Part shown: positions 32,171-39,333 of the stretch, piece by piece
Layout of the letters: each line of letters opens with the position of its first letter
Position numbering within the stretch: the first letter of the stretch is position 1
Assembly (NCBI GenBank): GCA_018712075.1
Contig: DVHN01000051.1
Span: forward strand, 1-47,449
Length of the DNA: 47,449 nucleotides
Direction of reading: 5' to 3'
Source: Candidatus Fimimorpha faecalis
GTDB taxonomy: Bacteria > Bacillota > Clostridia > Lachnospirales > Lachnospiraceae
The notes under the pieces: model-generated
What the model was told of the DNA's origin: nothing
Databases searched by the model: none
What the model saw: the letters and a program-made list of their open reading frames with translations, nothing else
Translations under genes and position numbers: made by a program

Positions 32171-32677
32171 TTAATACAAGGCTGCTATCCCTCTCTTGTC
32201 ATCTGCCAATGGACATGCTACGTCATTAAATCCAAATTCTCTCATAACTGATTCTGAATTATATTGAGGTTGACAATGTTCCAGTCCTAATATATGTCCC
32301 ACCTCATGCACTGCTGTCTCCTGTTTTCTCACCATACTTAGATTTCTCCATGGTTTATAAAATGCAATCTCTTTTGATCCTAAATACGTGATAGCATAGG
32401 CGTCCATATCTACATCTAAGAAAAAATCGATTATCATCGATGCATTTATCGTATTCGACCGAAACATCTTTATTTCTGGACAATGAACTTGCCAACTAGT
32501 TGCCGCCGAAACAACTGCATTAATTTCCGATGGCGTTGCTATCTCATCACTTGTTGGTGCCCAATATGTAACATATTGAGGATCTACCACTCGATGTCCA
32601 TTCAATTGATAGGCATTCGCAGATAACGAGCAGAGCATAAAACATAAAACCAAAGCAAAACTGACTCTCTTTTTCAT
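32171..32677 (-). CDS. Small secreted zinc metalloprotease (metzincin, matrixin-like)
   Basis: A 168-residue preprotein with a signal peptide cleaved near residue 22 (LSANA) and a mature domain of about 146 residues. The zinc site is HEVGHILGLEH (His 124, Glu 125, His 128, His 134) and the Met-turn is SVMRE (Met 145). These are the hallmarks of metzincins, closest in form to the peptidase M10 catalytic core. No propeptide with a cysteine switch is visible, so control may come from its neighbour or from secretion. The mature part has Cys at 66, 135 and 155, and the signal peptide has two more. AGAGGTG precedes ATG 32677. Confidence 0.85.
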   Translation of the reverse strand: MKKRVSFALVLCFMLCSLSANAYQLNGHRVVDPQYVTYWAPTSDEIATPSEINAVVSAATSWQVHCPEIKMFRSNTINASMIIDFFLDVDMDAYAITYLGSKEIAFYKPWRNLSMVRKQETAVHEVGHILGLEHCQPQYNSESVMREFGFNDVACPLADDKRGIAALY

Positions 32678-32866
32678 TTTTCACGCACCTCTTTCTTATT
32701 ATTTTTCATCAAATGTATCATATTTTAGAAAACCCTACAAGAAATACAAAATGATCTGTCATTAACCTGTGATAATTGGTATTTCCTTCCATATCCAAGT
32801 TCTGAATTCTTCCATTAAAATACAATCTCAGAAAATGACACTCTTATGAGTGTTTTTGTTAGCTTC

Positions 32867-32907
32867 AAAAAAGCCTACCCAGATTATTTAATCTGAATAG
32901 GCTTTTT
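32867..32907 (-). terminator. Terminator after the metal ATPase operon
   Basis: AAAAAAGCCTA with TAGGCTTTTT, extended by an inner CAGATT/AATCTG stem, T-rich on both sides. Confidence 0.88.
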
Positions 32908-32951
32908 CTTGTTTTTATTATCATAATATTTTTTAACATCCACCCATGTTT

Positions 32952-35042
32952 TTATTGTTCCAATAAGTTTTCCATATTTCTTAGGCTGATTGCCAATGTG
33001 GATGTGTTATGCAGTAATGCGGATGTGGTTGGCTGTATGATTCCTCCAACGCCTAGCGCAATCAAGCCTGCATTGATTCCTACAATTGTACGGTAGTTTT
33101 TCTGAATTCGTTTCATTAGTTCGTTGCTTAATTTTTTTAATGTTACGATCTCGTTTAAGTCATCGGCTGCGATTGTAATATCGGCGATTTCCCTAGCAAT
33201 TTCTGCCCCATCGCTAATTGCGATTCCGACATTTGCGGCGGAAAGAGCTGGGGAGTCGTTGATTCCATCTCCAACCATGATTACGGTATTGCCGTTTACT
33301 TTTTGTTTTTCAATATAACTTGCTTTGTCTTCTGGAAGCACTTCGGAGTAATATTCGTCAACTCCAACTCGTTTTGCGATTGCGGATGCGGTTCGTTCAC
33401 TGTCTCCTGTCATCATAACTACTTTCTTTATTCCCACTTTTTTTAGAGCTTTCACTACACCTGCTGCTTCTTCTCGAAGCGGATCTTCAATACAGATAAC
33501 TGCTTCCAGTTTATTATCAATTGCCATATAAAGATGAGAATATTCGGCAGGAAGATTGTCAAAACGTTCCTGATATTCTGGACGAACGATGCATCCCTCA
33601 TCTTCAAATACAAAGTGATAACTTCCGATTATCACTTTCCGTTCTTCAATATAAGAGGAAATCCCATGTGCCACAATATAATTAACTTTGGAATGCATTT
33701 CTTCATGTGCCAATCCTTGCTGCTTTGCTGCCACAACGACTGCCTTTGCCATCGAATGCGGAAAATGTTCTTCCAAACAAGCTGCAATCCGAAGCATTTC
33801 TTCTTTTGTGCCTCCGTTAAAGGTAATAACATCTTTTACGGTTGGTTTTGCTTTTGTTAAAGTTCCAGTTTTATCAAATACAATTGTAGTGGCTTCCGCC
33901 ATTGCCTCCATATATTTTCCACCCTTTACCGTAATATGCCGAGCATTTGCCTCTCGAATCGCAGATAAAACGGCAATCGGAATTGCTAATTTTAAAGCAC
34001 AGGAGAAATCTACCATAAGAACTGCCAAAGCTTTGGTCGTATTTCTTGTAACAGCCCATGTGAGTACCGTACCTGCCAATGTGTATGGTACGAGTTTATC
34101 TGCCAGATTTTCTGCTTTACTTTCTACACCAGATTTAAGCTTTTCGGACTCTTCAATCATTGTAACAATTTTCTCAAATCGAGTAGCGCCTGAAGTTGCC
34201 TTTACCTGAATCGTTAATTCTCCTTCTTCCAATACCGTACCAGCATATACATATTTATCCACTTCTTTACGAACTGGTAAGGATTCCCCTGTCAAAGATG
34301 CCTGATTGACCATGGCTTCTCCTTCCGTTACAATTCCATCAAATGGAATAACTGTTCCCATATGAACAACCACCTGATCGCCAGGGCAAATTTCAGAAGC
34401 AGACACCAGTACTTCCTGATCGCCTTTTTTTAACCAGACTTTTTTAATATTTAAAGACATACTTCTTGCCAGATCGCCTACTGATTTTTTATGTGTCCAT
34501 TGCTCTAATATTTCTCCAATTCCAAGCAAGAACATAACCGAACTTGCAGTATTAAAATCTCTGCGTAAAATGGAAACCCCAATTGCCGTTGCATCCAGAA
34601 CTTCTACTTCTAATTTGCCGTTGGCAAGACTTTTTATTCCCTTCCAAAAATATCGCAAAGAACAAAATCCTGCATAAACGGCTCTTACTGGATATGGAAC
34701 AAAAAGTTTGCTTCCTATACGGAATAATACTTTCTGAACTAATTTCCTTTGATATGTTGCATTTAATTCTCTACCTGAGTTTTCCAAAAGCCCTTCTGGT
34801 ATTTCTACATCCTGATAGTGGAATTGTTTCAGTGCAATAAGAATCTGCTCTCTATTTCCTGAATAGACAATCGTTGCATCTGCTGTTCTTTCGTACACTT
34901 TTGCATTAATTACTCCAGTAAGACTTTGTAAATAGTATAATAATGTATCTGCTTGCTTATAGGACATTCTGCTTTGTACTATATGCAGACGAATACGTCC
35001 TTTTAATTCATGTTTGATAATAAATTTCACTTCTATCTCCAA
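32952..35042 (-). CDS. P1B-type heavy-metal ATPase with SCA in place of CPC
   Basis: A 696-residue metal-pumping ATPase. Visible motifs: actuator TGES (251-254), phosphorylation site DKTGT (Asp 390), HP motif (EEHFPHSMAKAV), and hinge GDGINDSP (591-598). The N-terminal ~70 residues look like a degenerate HMA domain (LKGRIRLHIVQ) without the CxxC metal site. The membrane metal-binding motif, normally CPC, reads DFSCALKL (Cys 348), so Cu and Zn/Cd specificity by the usual rules is doubtful. The helix set before the actuator also seems reduced. It ends an operon with feoA, a Fur-like gene and DUF6110, which points to iron or manganese efflux. ATG 35042 starts about 60 bases after DUF6110. Confidence 0.88.
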   Translation of the reverse strand: MEIEVKFIIKHELKGRIRLHIVQSRMSYKQADTLLYYLQSLTGVINAKVYERTADATIVYSGNREQILIALKQFHYQDVEIPEGLLENSGRELNATYQRKLVQKVLFRIGSKLFVPYPVRAVYAGFCSLRYFWKGIKSLANGKLEVEVLDATAIGVSILRRDFNTASSVMFLLGIGEILEQWTHKKSVGDLARSMSLNIKKVWLKKGDQEVLVSASEICPGDQVVVHMGTVIPFDGIVTEGEAMVNQASLTGESLPVRKEVDKYVYAGTVLEEGELTIQVKATSGATRFEKIVTMIEESEKLKSGVESKAENLADKLVPYTLAGTVLTWAVTRNTTKALAVLMVDFSCALKLAIPIAVLSAIREANARHITVKGGKYMEAMAEATTIVFDKTGTLTKAKPTVKDVITFNGGTKEEMLRIAACLEEHFPHSMAKAVVVAAKQQGLAHEEMHSKVNYIVAHGISSYIEERKVIIGSYHFVFEDEGCIVRPEYQERFDNLPAEYSHLYMAIDNKLEAVICIEDPLREEAAGVVKALKKVGIKKVVMMTGDSERTASAIAKRVGVDEYYSEVLPEDKASYIEKQKVNGNTVIMVGDGINDSPALSAANVGIAISDGAEIAREIADITIAADDLNEIVTLKKLSNELMKRIQKNYRTIVGINAGLIALGVGGIIQPTTSALLHNTSTLAISLRNMENLLEQ

Positions 35043-35101
35043 TCCTTTCCATATGGAAAAACGGAGCTGTCAACCAGCCCCGTCTGTTATGTACCTATCT
35101 A

Positions 35102-35377
35102 TTAAGCTTCTACTGCTTTTTCCTCTTCTTGTACACACGCAGCTTCTTGTGCTGCTCTCTCTTCGTTAATCTGCTTTGCTTCCGCCAAAATATCTTCTGC
35201 GTTCTCCTGAACTGTTGTCGCTGTCTTCATTACGCAATCTTTGGCACGAAGTACAGCAGCAGTACAATTCGTATACACTTTCTTTGCATCTTTACTGGAA
35301 AGAATTTTAATTCCCGCAGTTCCAAATAGTACACCGCCAGCGAAAATTCCTAATTTTTTCATACTAAAAATATCCAT
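35102..35377 (-). CDS. DUF6110-type small membrane-associated protein
   Basis: A 91-residue protein with an N-terminal Gly-rich hydrophobic helix (KKLGIFAGGVLFGTAGIKILSS) followed by an acidic amphipathic coiled region (ENAEDILAEAKQINEERAAQEAA). It matches the DUF6110 pattern, a family I associate with metal P-type ATPase genes in Lachnospiraceae. The role is unknown; an accessory subunit of the ATPase is a reasonable guess. The ribosome binding site (TAGGAGG) overlaps the stop codon of the 26-residue peptide gene, showing tight coupling. Confidence 0.8.
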   Translation of the reverse strand: MDIFSMKKLGIFAGGVLFGTAGIKILSSKDAKKVYTNCTAAVLRAKDCVMKTATTVQENAEDILAEAKQINEERAAQEAACVQEEEKAVEA

Positions 35378-35389
35378 TTCTTGTACCTC

Positions 35390-35470
35390 CTATTTATGCT
35401 TGTAGCCAGTATAAAATAACATTACACAACAAAATGCCATCGCCCATGCCCAAAATTTATGGGATTTCAT
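35390..35470 (-). CDS. 26-residue membrane peptide
   Basis: A short gene easily missed. It runs from ATG 35470 to TAG 35390 and encodes 26 residues beginning MKSHKFWAWAMAFCC and ending TGYKHK: one hydrophobic helix with positive residues at both ends. AAGGAGTGGTG precedes the start at good spacing, and its stop codon lies in the ribosome binding site of the DUF6110 gene. That dual signal, and the conserved-looking TGYK end, make it a real gene in my judgement. It may be a small regulator or subunit of the neighbouring P-type ATPase, in the manner of other tiny pump-associated peptides. Confidence 0.7.
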   Translation of the reverse strand: MKSHKFWAWAMAFCCVMLFYTGYKHK

Positions 35471-35578
35471 TTTCACCACTCCTTATAACTGTAGATTATT
35501 TCTTCCACTTGGCTGATCGTTTATAAATTATCTAGAAATAATCATAAGTCCGATATTTATGGTTAGTCAATTCTAATA

Positions 35579-35590
35579 ATCATTAATGAT
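35579..35590. promoter_or_regulatory. Fur-box-like palindrome at the end of the fur-like gene
   Basis: ATCATTAATGAT is a perfect 12-bp palindrome in AATAATCATTAATGATAAAT, similar in composition to Fur operators. It overlaps the fur-like stop codon and precedes the peptide/DUF6110/ATPase part of the operon. Confidence 0.35.
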
Positions 35591-35849
35591 AAATCTTCTC
35601 ATCTTGCAGCTTATCTGTTTCATATACGATTTTTCTGCTAATTACCCCAATTTCTTCTAATACATTTACCATACGATAAACGGTGGCAATTCCAATTGTA
35701 TCATCTAATTTAGAAGCTCGATAAAAAATTTCTTTACAACTAGCACAGTTATTTTCCAGAATAATATCCAAAAGTTCCATTCGTTGTTTTGTTATTCTGC
35801 ATCCATTTGATTTTAACTTTTGTATAATTAATTCCTTTTGTCTGTCCAC
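35583..35849 (-). CDS. Fur-family DNA-binding protein lacking the dimerisation domain
   Basis: The protein is only 88 residues; Fur/PerR/Zur proteins are usually about 135-150. It contains the winged-helix domain complete: ITKQRMELLDIILENNCASCKEIFYRASKLDDTIGIATVYRMVNVLEEIGVISRK. It then stops after a short tail (DKLQDEKIYH), with no metal-binding or dimerisation domain. Reading the other frames after the stop does not restore that domain, so this is not a simple recent frameshift. The GTG start at 35849 follows AGGAGG. Second gene of the feoA operon. It may be a decayed regulator or a functional short form that binds DNA weakly or interferes with full-length Fur. Confidence 0.8.
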   Translation of the reverse strand: MDRQKELIIQKLKSNGCRITKQRMELLDIILENNCASCKEIFYRASKLDDTIGIATVYRMVNVLEEIGVISRKIVYETDKLQDEKIYH

Positions 35850-35893
35850 ATTGGTTTCCTCCTATTATTTTCTAGCTCAGTTCCGTCTTTTCA

Positions 35894-36124
35894 CTAGTTA
35901 TTTATGGAAACCATAATATGTTTTGCCATATCGGAATTAATTGCAATTCTGGAATCCTTAATACTTACAATTACGTTCCCTCCCATTACTGATAATACAA
36001 TAACTTCCGCTCCTACAACAAATCCAAGGTTTTCCAAAAACTTTCTAGTTTCATCCCTTCCACCAATCCTTCGAATTATATTTTTATCTCCAACCTTTAC
36101 CATTGTTAACGGCATATTACTCAT
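35894..36124 (-). CDS. feoA: FeoA-type ferrous iron transport accessory protein
   Basis: A 76-residue SH3-like FeoA domain: PLTMVKVGDKNIIRRIGGRDETRKFLENLGFVVGAEVIVLS, then GNVIVSIKDSRIAINSDMAKHIMV. FeoA normally assists the FeoB iron channel, but no feoB lies nearby; here it opens the operon that ends with a P-type ATPase. It might therefore modulate that pump or act with an unlinked FeoB. AGAAG precedes the start. The promoter is overlapped by a perfect DtxR-type palindrome, implying iron- or manganese-dependent repression. Confidence 0.88.
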   Translation of the reverse strand: MSNMPLTMVKVGDKNIIRRIGGRDETRKFLENLGFVVGAEVIVLSVMGGNVIVSIKDSRIAINSDMAKHIMVSINN

Positions 36125-36175
36125 CTTCTTTCTTTTTTCTGATGAAAACTGATATTTTTTTTCAACTATAGGTCT

Positions 36176-36203
36176 TATTTAGTTAGTATATACTAACTAA
36201 ATA
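36176..36203. promoter_or_regulatory. 28-bp perfect palindrome, DtxR/IdeR/MntR-like operator
   Basis: The half-site TATTTAGTTAGTAT is followed by its exact reverse complement. The TTAGTTAG...CTAACTAA core resembles the DtxR/IdeR consensus TTAGGTTAG...CTAACCTAA. It covers the -10 of the feoA promoter, so bound repressor would block transcription. No DtxR-type gene is in the window. Confidence 0.75.
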
Positions 36204-36213
36204 TAACAGTCAA
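36185..36213 (-). promoter_or_regulatory. feoA operon promoter
   Basis: TTGACT (36208-36213), 17-bp spacer, TATACT (36185-36190) on the minus strand, with the -10 in the centre of the palindrome. Confidence 0.8.
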
Positions 36214-36304
36214 GTGCCTTCTTGATTGGTTTTTATCAATAACAGAGAAATCCTCCTGCTTAAGTTCTTTAAAAAAGTTTTATAACTTACCATTTTTACA
36301 TAAT

Positions 36305-36351
36305 AAAAAATCCCTGCCTGTATACCGACTGGTTTAAGGTAGAGATTTTTT
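36305..36351 (-). terminator. Terminator after the iadA-yfcC operon
   Basis: AAAAAATCCCTGCCT (36305-36319) pairs with AGGTAGAGATTTTTT (36337-36351) allowing one mismatch and one G-U, with an inner ACCGACTGGT-like loop. T-run on the minus strand. Confidence 0.8.
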
Positions 36352-36376
36352 ATTAACAATTATTTTATTTACGTTT

Positions 36377-37900
36377 TTAAGATAATCCAATTAGAACTGC
36401 CAGAATTACTGTCATAGATGCAAAGACAAACAGGACTGCCTGGAATTTAATCTGGAATTTTGCCCATTTTCCCCAATCTAATCTCGCTGCTGCTAATGCT
36501 CCCAACAAACATCCTGAAGTTGGAACGATAAAATTTGTAAATGCATCGCCAAGCTGATATGCCAAAACTGCAACTTGTCTTTCTACTCCTACTAAGTCTG
36601 CCAATGGCGCCATAATTGGCATTGTTAATGCAGCCTGGCCTGAGCCTGATACAACAAAGAAATTAAATACGGACTGGAATACATACATAACCCATGCGGA
36701 AATAACCGATGGGAAGTGTTTCATTCCTTCGCTAATTCCATGTAAAATTGTATTCAATACCGTACCATCTGTTGCACTCGTACCACCTAAAACAATGATG
36801 ATTCCCTGTGCCATACCAACGCAAAGTGCTGCGCCTAACAAATCAGATGCTCCCTGATTAAATGATTTTGCAAGATCATTTACCTTCATATCATTTAAAT
36901 GGAAGATAACTCCGATAATACCTGCTACTAATCCCATAACAAAGAATTGAGAGGCAATCTCTGGAATATAATATCCCTGTGTTACAACGCCCCAAATCGT
37001 CCATACCATACAGGCAGCAACGGTTAATAAAACTAATTTATGTCCTAATGTAAACGGAGGCATTTCTTTTTTTGTTTTTGTAAATTCAATTCGATACTGT
37101 TCATCCGATTCATATGCAACGGAAAGCCGAGGGCTTCTCTTAATTTTCACTGCATAGCGCATCGTAAATACAATGGCAAGCCCAGTAAAGAAAATCCACA
37201 TTGGAATTCGAAACCATGCACCTGACATAACTGGTATTCCTGCAATTCCCTGTGCCACTGCTAAACCAAATGGATTTTGCCAGGACGATCCAAATCCAAT
37301 CTGAGTTGCCACATAGGAACACATAATACCAACAACTGCATCATATCCCATTGCCACAAACATTGGAACTAAAATCATTACAAATGGAATTGCTTCCTCT
37401 CCCATACCAAAAACAGCGCCGCCAAGCGAAAATAACGTAATCAAAACTGGAATAATAAAAATTTCCTTTCCGTTTGTCAGATCAATGACTCGCATAATTC
37501 CACTTTCCACTGCTCCTGTTCGCAGTACAATTCCAAAAGCTCCTCCCACTACTAAAATGAAGGCAATAATGCCAACTGCCGTTCCAGACTTGTCTCCCGT
37601 TGTCATACCTTCAAATACATAATTTAAAATTCCCTGACTGCCAAAATCTTCGGTTCCAAACAATGGCGTAATTTTTGTTACTTTATTTCCATTTTCATCC
37701 AGTACATATTGGAAGCTGTCTGGATCTAAAACCGTCCTTGTTTTCTCTTCTCCATTTTGTATATAAGTAATTTCTTTCGTGTCATACTTTCCTAATGGAA
37801 TAAATACTGTAAGCAACGCCGCAAATAAAACGACTCCAAAAATAATAATATACGTATGCGGCATTTCAAATCCCTTTTTTTTCTTCACTTTCGTGTTCAT
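36377..37900 (-). CDS. YfcC-family (C4-dicarboxylate/basic amino acid type) membrane carrier
   Basis: A 507-residue transporter with about 11-13 helices and a basic start followed by FEMPHTYIII. The conserved LGGAVFGMGEEAIPFVMILVPM and FNFFVVSGSGQAALTMPIMAPL segments mark the YfcC family (COG1288). Family members are annotated as basic amino acid antiporters or di/tripeptide carriers, with little experimental proof. The frame reaches 37936, overlapping the upstream gene, but GAGGGA before ATG 37900 sets the start 25 bases after iadA. Pairing with an isoaspartyl dipeptidase suggests it imports the dipeptide or exports a product. Confidence 0.88.
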   Translation of the reverse strand: MNTKVKKKKGFEMPHTYIIIFGVVLFAALLTVFIPLGKYDTKEITYIQNGEEKTRTVLDPDSFQYVLDENGNKVTKITPLFGTEDFGSQGILNYVFEGMTTGDKSGTAVGIIAFILVVGGAFGIVLRTGAVESGIMRVIDLTNGKEIFIIPVLITLFSLGGAVFGMGEEAIPFVMILVPMFVAMGYDAVVGIMCSYVATQIGFGSSWQNPFGLAVAQGIAGIPVMSGAWFRIPMWIFFTGLAIVFTMRYAVKIKRSPRLSVAYESDEQYRIEFTKTKKEMPPFTLGHKLVLLTVAACMVWTIWGVVTQGYYIPEIASQFFVMGLVAGIIGVIFHLNDMKVNDLAKSFNQGASDLLGAALCVGMAQGIIIVLGGTSATDGTVLNTILHGISEGMKHFPSVISAWVMYVFQSVFNFFVVSGSGQAALTMPIMAPLADLVGVERQVAVLAYQLGDAFTNFIVPTSGCLLGALAAARLDWGKWAKFQIKFQAVLFVFASMTVILAVLIGLS

Positions 37901-37925
37901 AATCATTCCCTCTTTTGATTCTTTT

Positions 37926-39098
37926 TTAGTTTTCAAATGTTCCTTTCACAAGAACCTCTCTTTTGTAAATCATTATCCTTCCCCTTGCAATGACAGTATC
38001 GATTTCCAATGTATCCGCCTCGGCAAGTACCAAATCGGCATCAGCATTTTCTCTAATCTTCCCCTTCTGTCCCAGCTTTAATAAATTGGCTGGATTGGAT
38101 GTCACTGGCTTTAATGCATCGCTGAGAGCAACTCCATCTTTTAACACAGCGTCTTTCATTTCCCTATATAGGGAAGTGACCTTTCCCACTCCCAAACCTG
38201 CAAAACTTCCATCTGCATGAAAGATTGGTAAACTTCCCTGACCATCGGAAGAAAACGTTATATGATCAATCAAAACTCCTGCATCCAATGCCATTTTTAA
38301 TCCTGTACTTGCCTTTACTTCATCTGGCTCTAAAAAGTCTGGATCAGAACTCGTTGTTAAATCAATATATCCACCCAAATTTCTTGCATAATCAATTCCA
38401 TCATTCATAAGTGTAGTACTTCGATTAATATGAGTTGGCAGCATATTCGCAGCAGAAATCTGCGTTTTTTCTAAAATATACCGCAAAAATTCTAATTTTT
38501 CTTCTCCATCCCCCATATGGATATTGACAAGCCCTGCTTTTCCAGAGAGAATTCCTCCCACTCTTGTATCAGCTACAATTTTCGCAAATTCTTCTTTTGT
38601 TGGCTGAGAAGAACGGTGATCGGAAATTGCAATTTCTCCTGTTCCTACCACTTTTTCCAACAAGATAATATCATCCATAACACTTCCTGTTAATGTCCGC
38701 ACAGGCACTTGATAGGACCCTGTATAAATATACGTAGTAATTCCCTCTTCTTCCAATCCCTTCGCTTTTGCCAATAAATTGGAAATCGTTCTTGTACATC
38801 CATCGGTTCCAAGGCATCCTACTACAGTTGTAACTCCACCTGTAATAATGTCAGAAAGCATAATTTCTGGCGTTCTAGTTTTAGCTCCCCCTTCTCCCCC
38901 TCCTCCTAAAATATGCACATGTGCATCAATAAGACCTGGCATTAATACTTTTCCTGTTCCATCTATCACAGTAATATCATAGGCATGTTCTACAGGTAAT
39001 TCATCTCCTATTTTTAAAATCTTTCCCCCACCAATCAAAACGTCTTTTACTCCAATCTCCTCTGGAGCATATACAGAAGCATTTTTTATTAGATGCAT
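37926..39098 (-). CDS. iadA: Isoaspartyl dipeptidase
   Basis: A 390-residue zinc enzyme of the amidohydrolase superfamily that hydrolyses beta-aspartyl (isoaspartyl) dipeptides. Signatures: GLIDAHVHILGGGGEGG (His 60 and His 62 bind zinc), TTVVGCLGTDG, IYTGSYQVPVRTLTGSV, SDHRSSQPT, HMGDG, HINRS and HITFSSDGQGSLP. Length matches E. coli IadA. It starts at ATG 39098 with a clear upstream promoter and is co-transcribed with a YfcC carrier. Its substrates could be isoAsp peptides from damaged protein or beta-Asp-Arg from cyanophycin; the nearby ornithine cyclodeaminase and RocB-like genes make the latter worth testing. Confidence 0.93.
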   Translation of the reverse strand: MHLIKNASVYAPEEIGVKDVLIGGGKILKIGDELPVEHAYDITVIDGTGKVLMPGLIDAHVHILGGGGEGGAKTRTPEIMLSDIITGGVTTVVGCLGTDGCTRTISNLLAKAKGLEEEGITTYIYTGSYQVPVRTLTGSVMDDIILLEKVVGTGEIAISDHRSSQPTKEEFAKIVADTRVGGILSGKAGLVNIHMGDGEEKLEFLRYILEKTQISAANMLPTHINRSTTLMNDGIDYARNLGGYIDLTTSSDPDFLEPDEVKASTGLKMALDAGVLIDHITFSSDGQGSLPIFHADGSFAGLGVGKVTSLYREMKDAVLKDGVALSDALKPVTSNPANLLKLGQKGKIRENADADLVLAEADTLEIDTVIARGRIMIYKREVLVKGTFEN

Positions 39099-39166
39099 AT
39101 TGTCACTCCCTTCTATTCTATCATTTAACGCTGTCTGCTCGAATATCCTTTTTTTGAATTTTTTTC

Positions 39167-39195
39167 ATTATATCATCTCTTTCCTATGCTTTCAA
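39167..39195 (-). promoter_or_regulatory. iadA operon promoter
   Basis: TTGAAA (39190-39195), 17-bp spacer, TATAAT (39167-39172) on the minus strand, about 60 bp before the iadA start. Confidence 0.75.
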
Positions 39196-39240
39196 CATAT
39201 ATTACCCTCATTGAATCTCTTTTGTAGATCATGATAAAAT

Positions 39241-39270
39241 AGAAGCCGAAAATACAGACTCCCGGCTTCT
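39241..39270 (-). terminator. Terminator after the ornithine cyclodeaminase gene
   Basis: AGAAGCCG (39241-39248) pairs with CGGCTTCT (39263-39270); on the minus strand ATTTTAT follows. It separates the two catabolic transcripts. Confidence 0.75.
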
Positions 39271-39333
39271 ATAAAATCTTTTATCTTTTTACCTACCTGT
39301 TATTTTCCAAACACAGCTAACCTATCTAACTAG

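Noticed and set aside
33688-34209. A 173-codon open frame on the plus strand inside the P-type ATPase gene
   Set aside because: It is antisense to a gene with full ATPase motifs and has no ribosome binding site or recognisable domain.
35470-35582. Lost C-terminal half of the Fur-like gene by frameshift
   Set aside because: The other frames downstream of the stop do not encode a Fur dimerisation domain.
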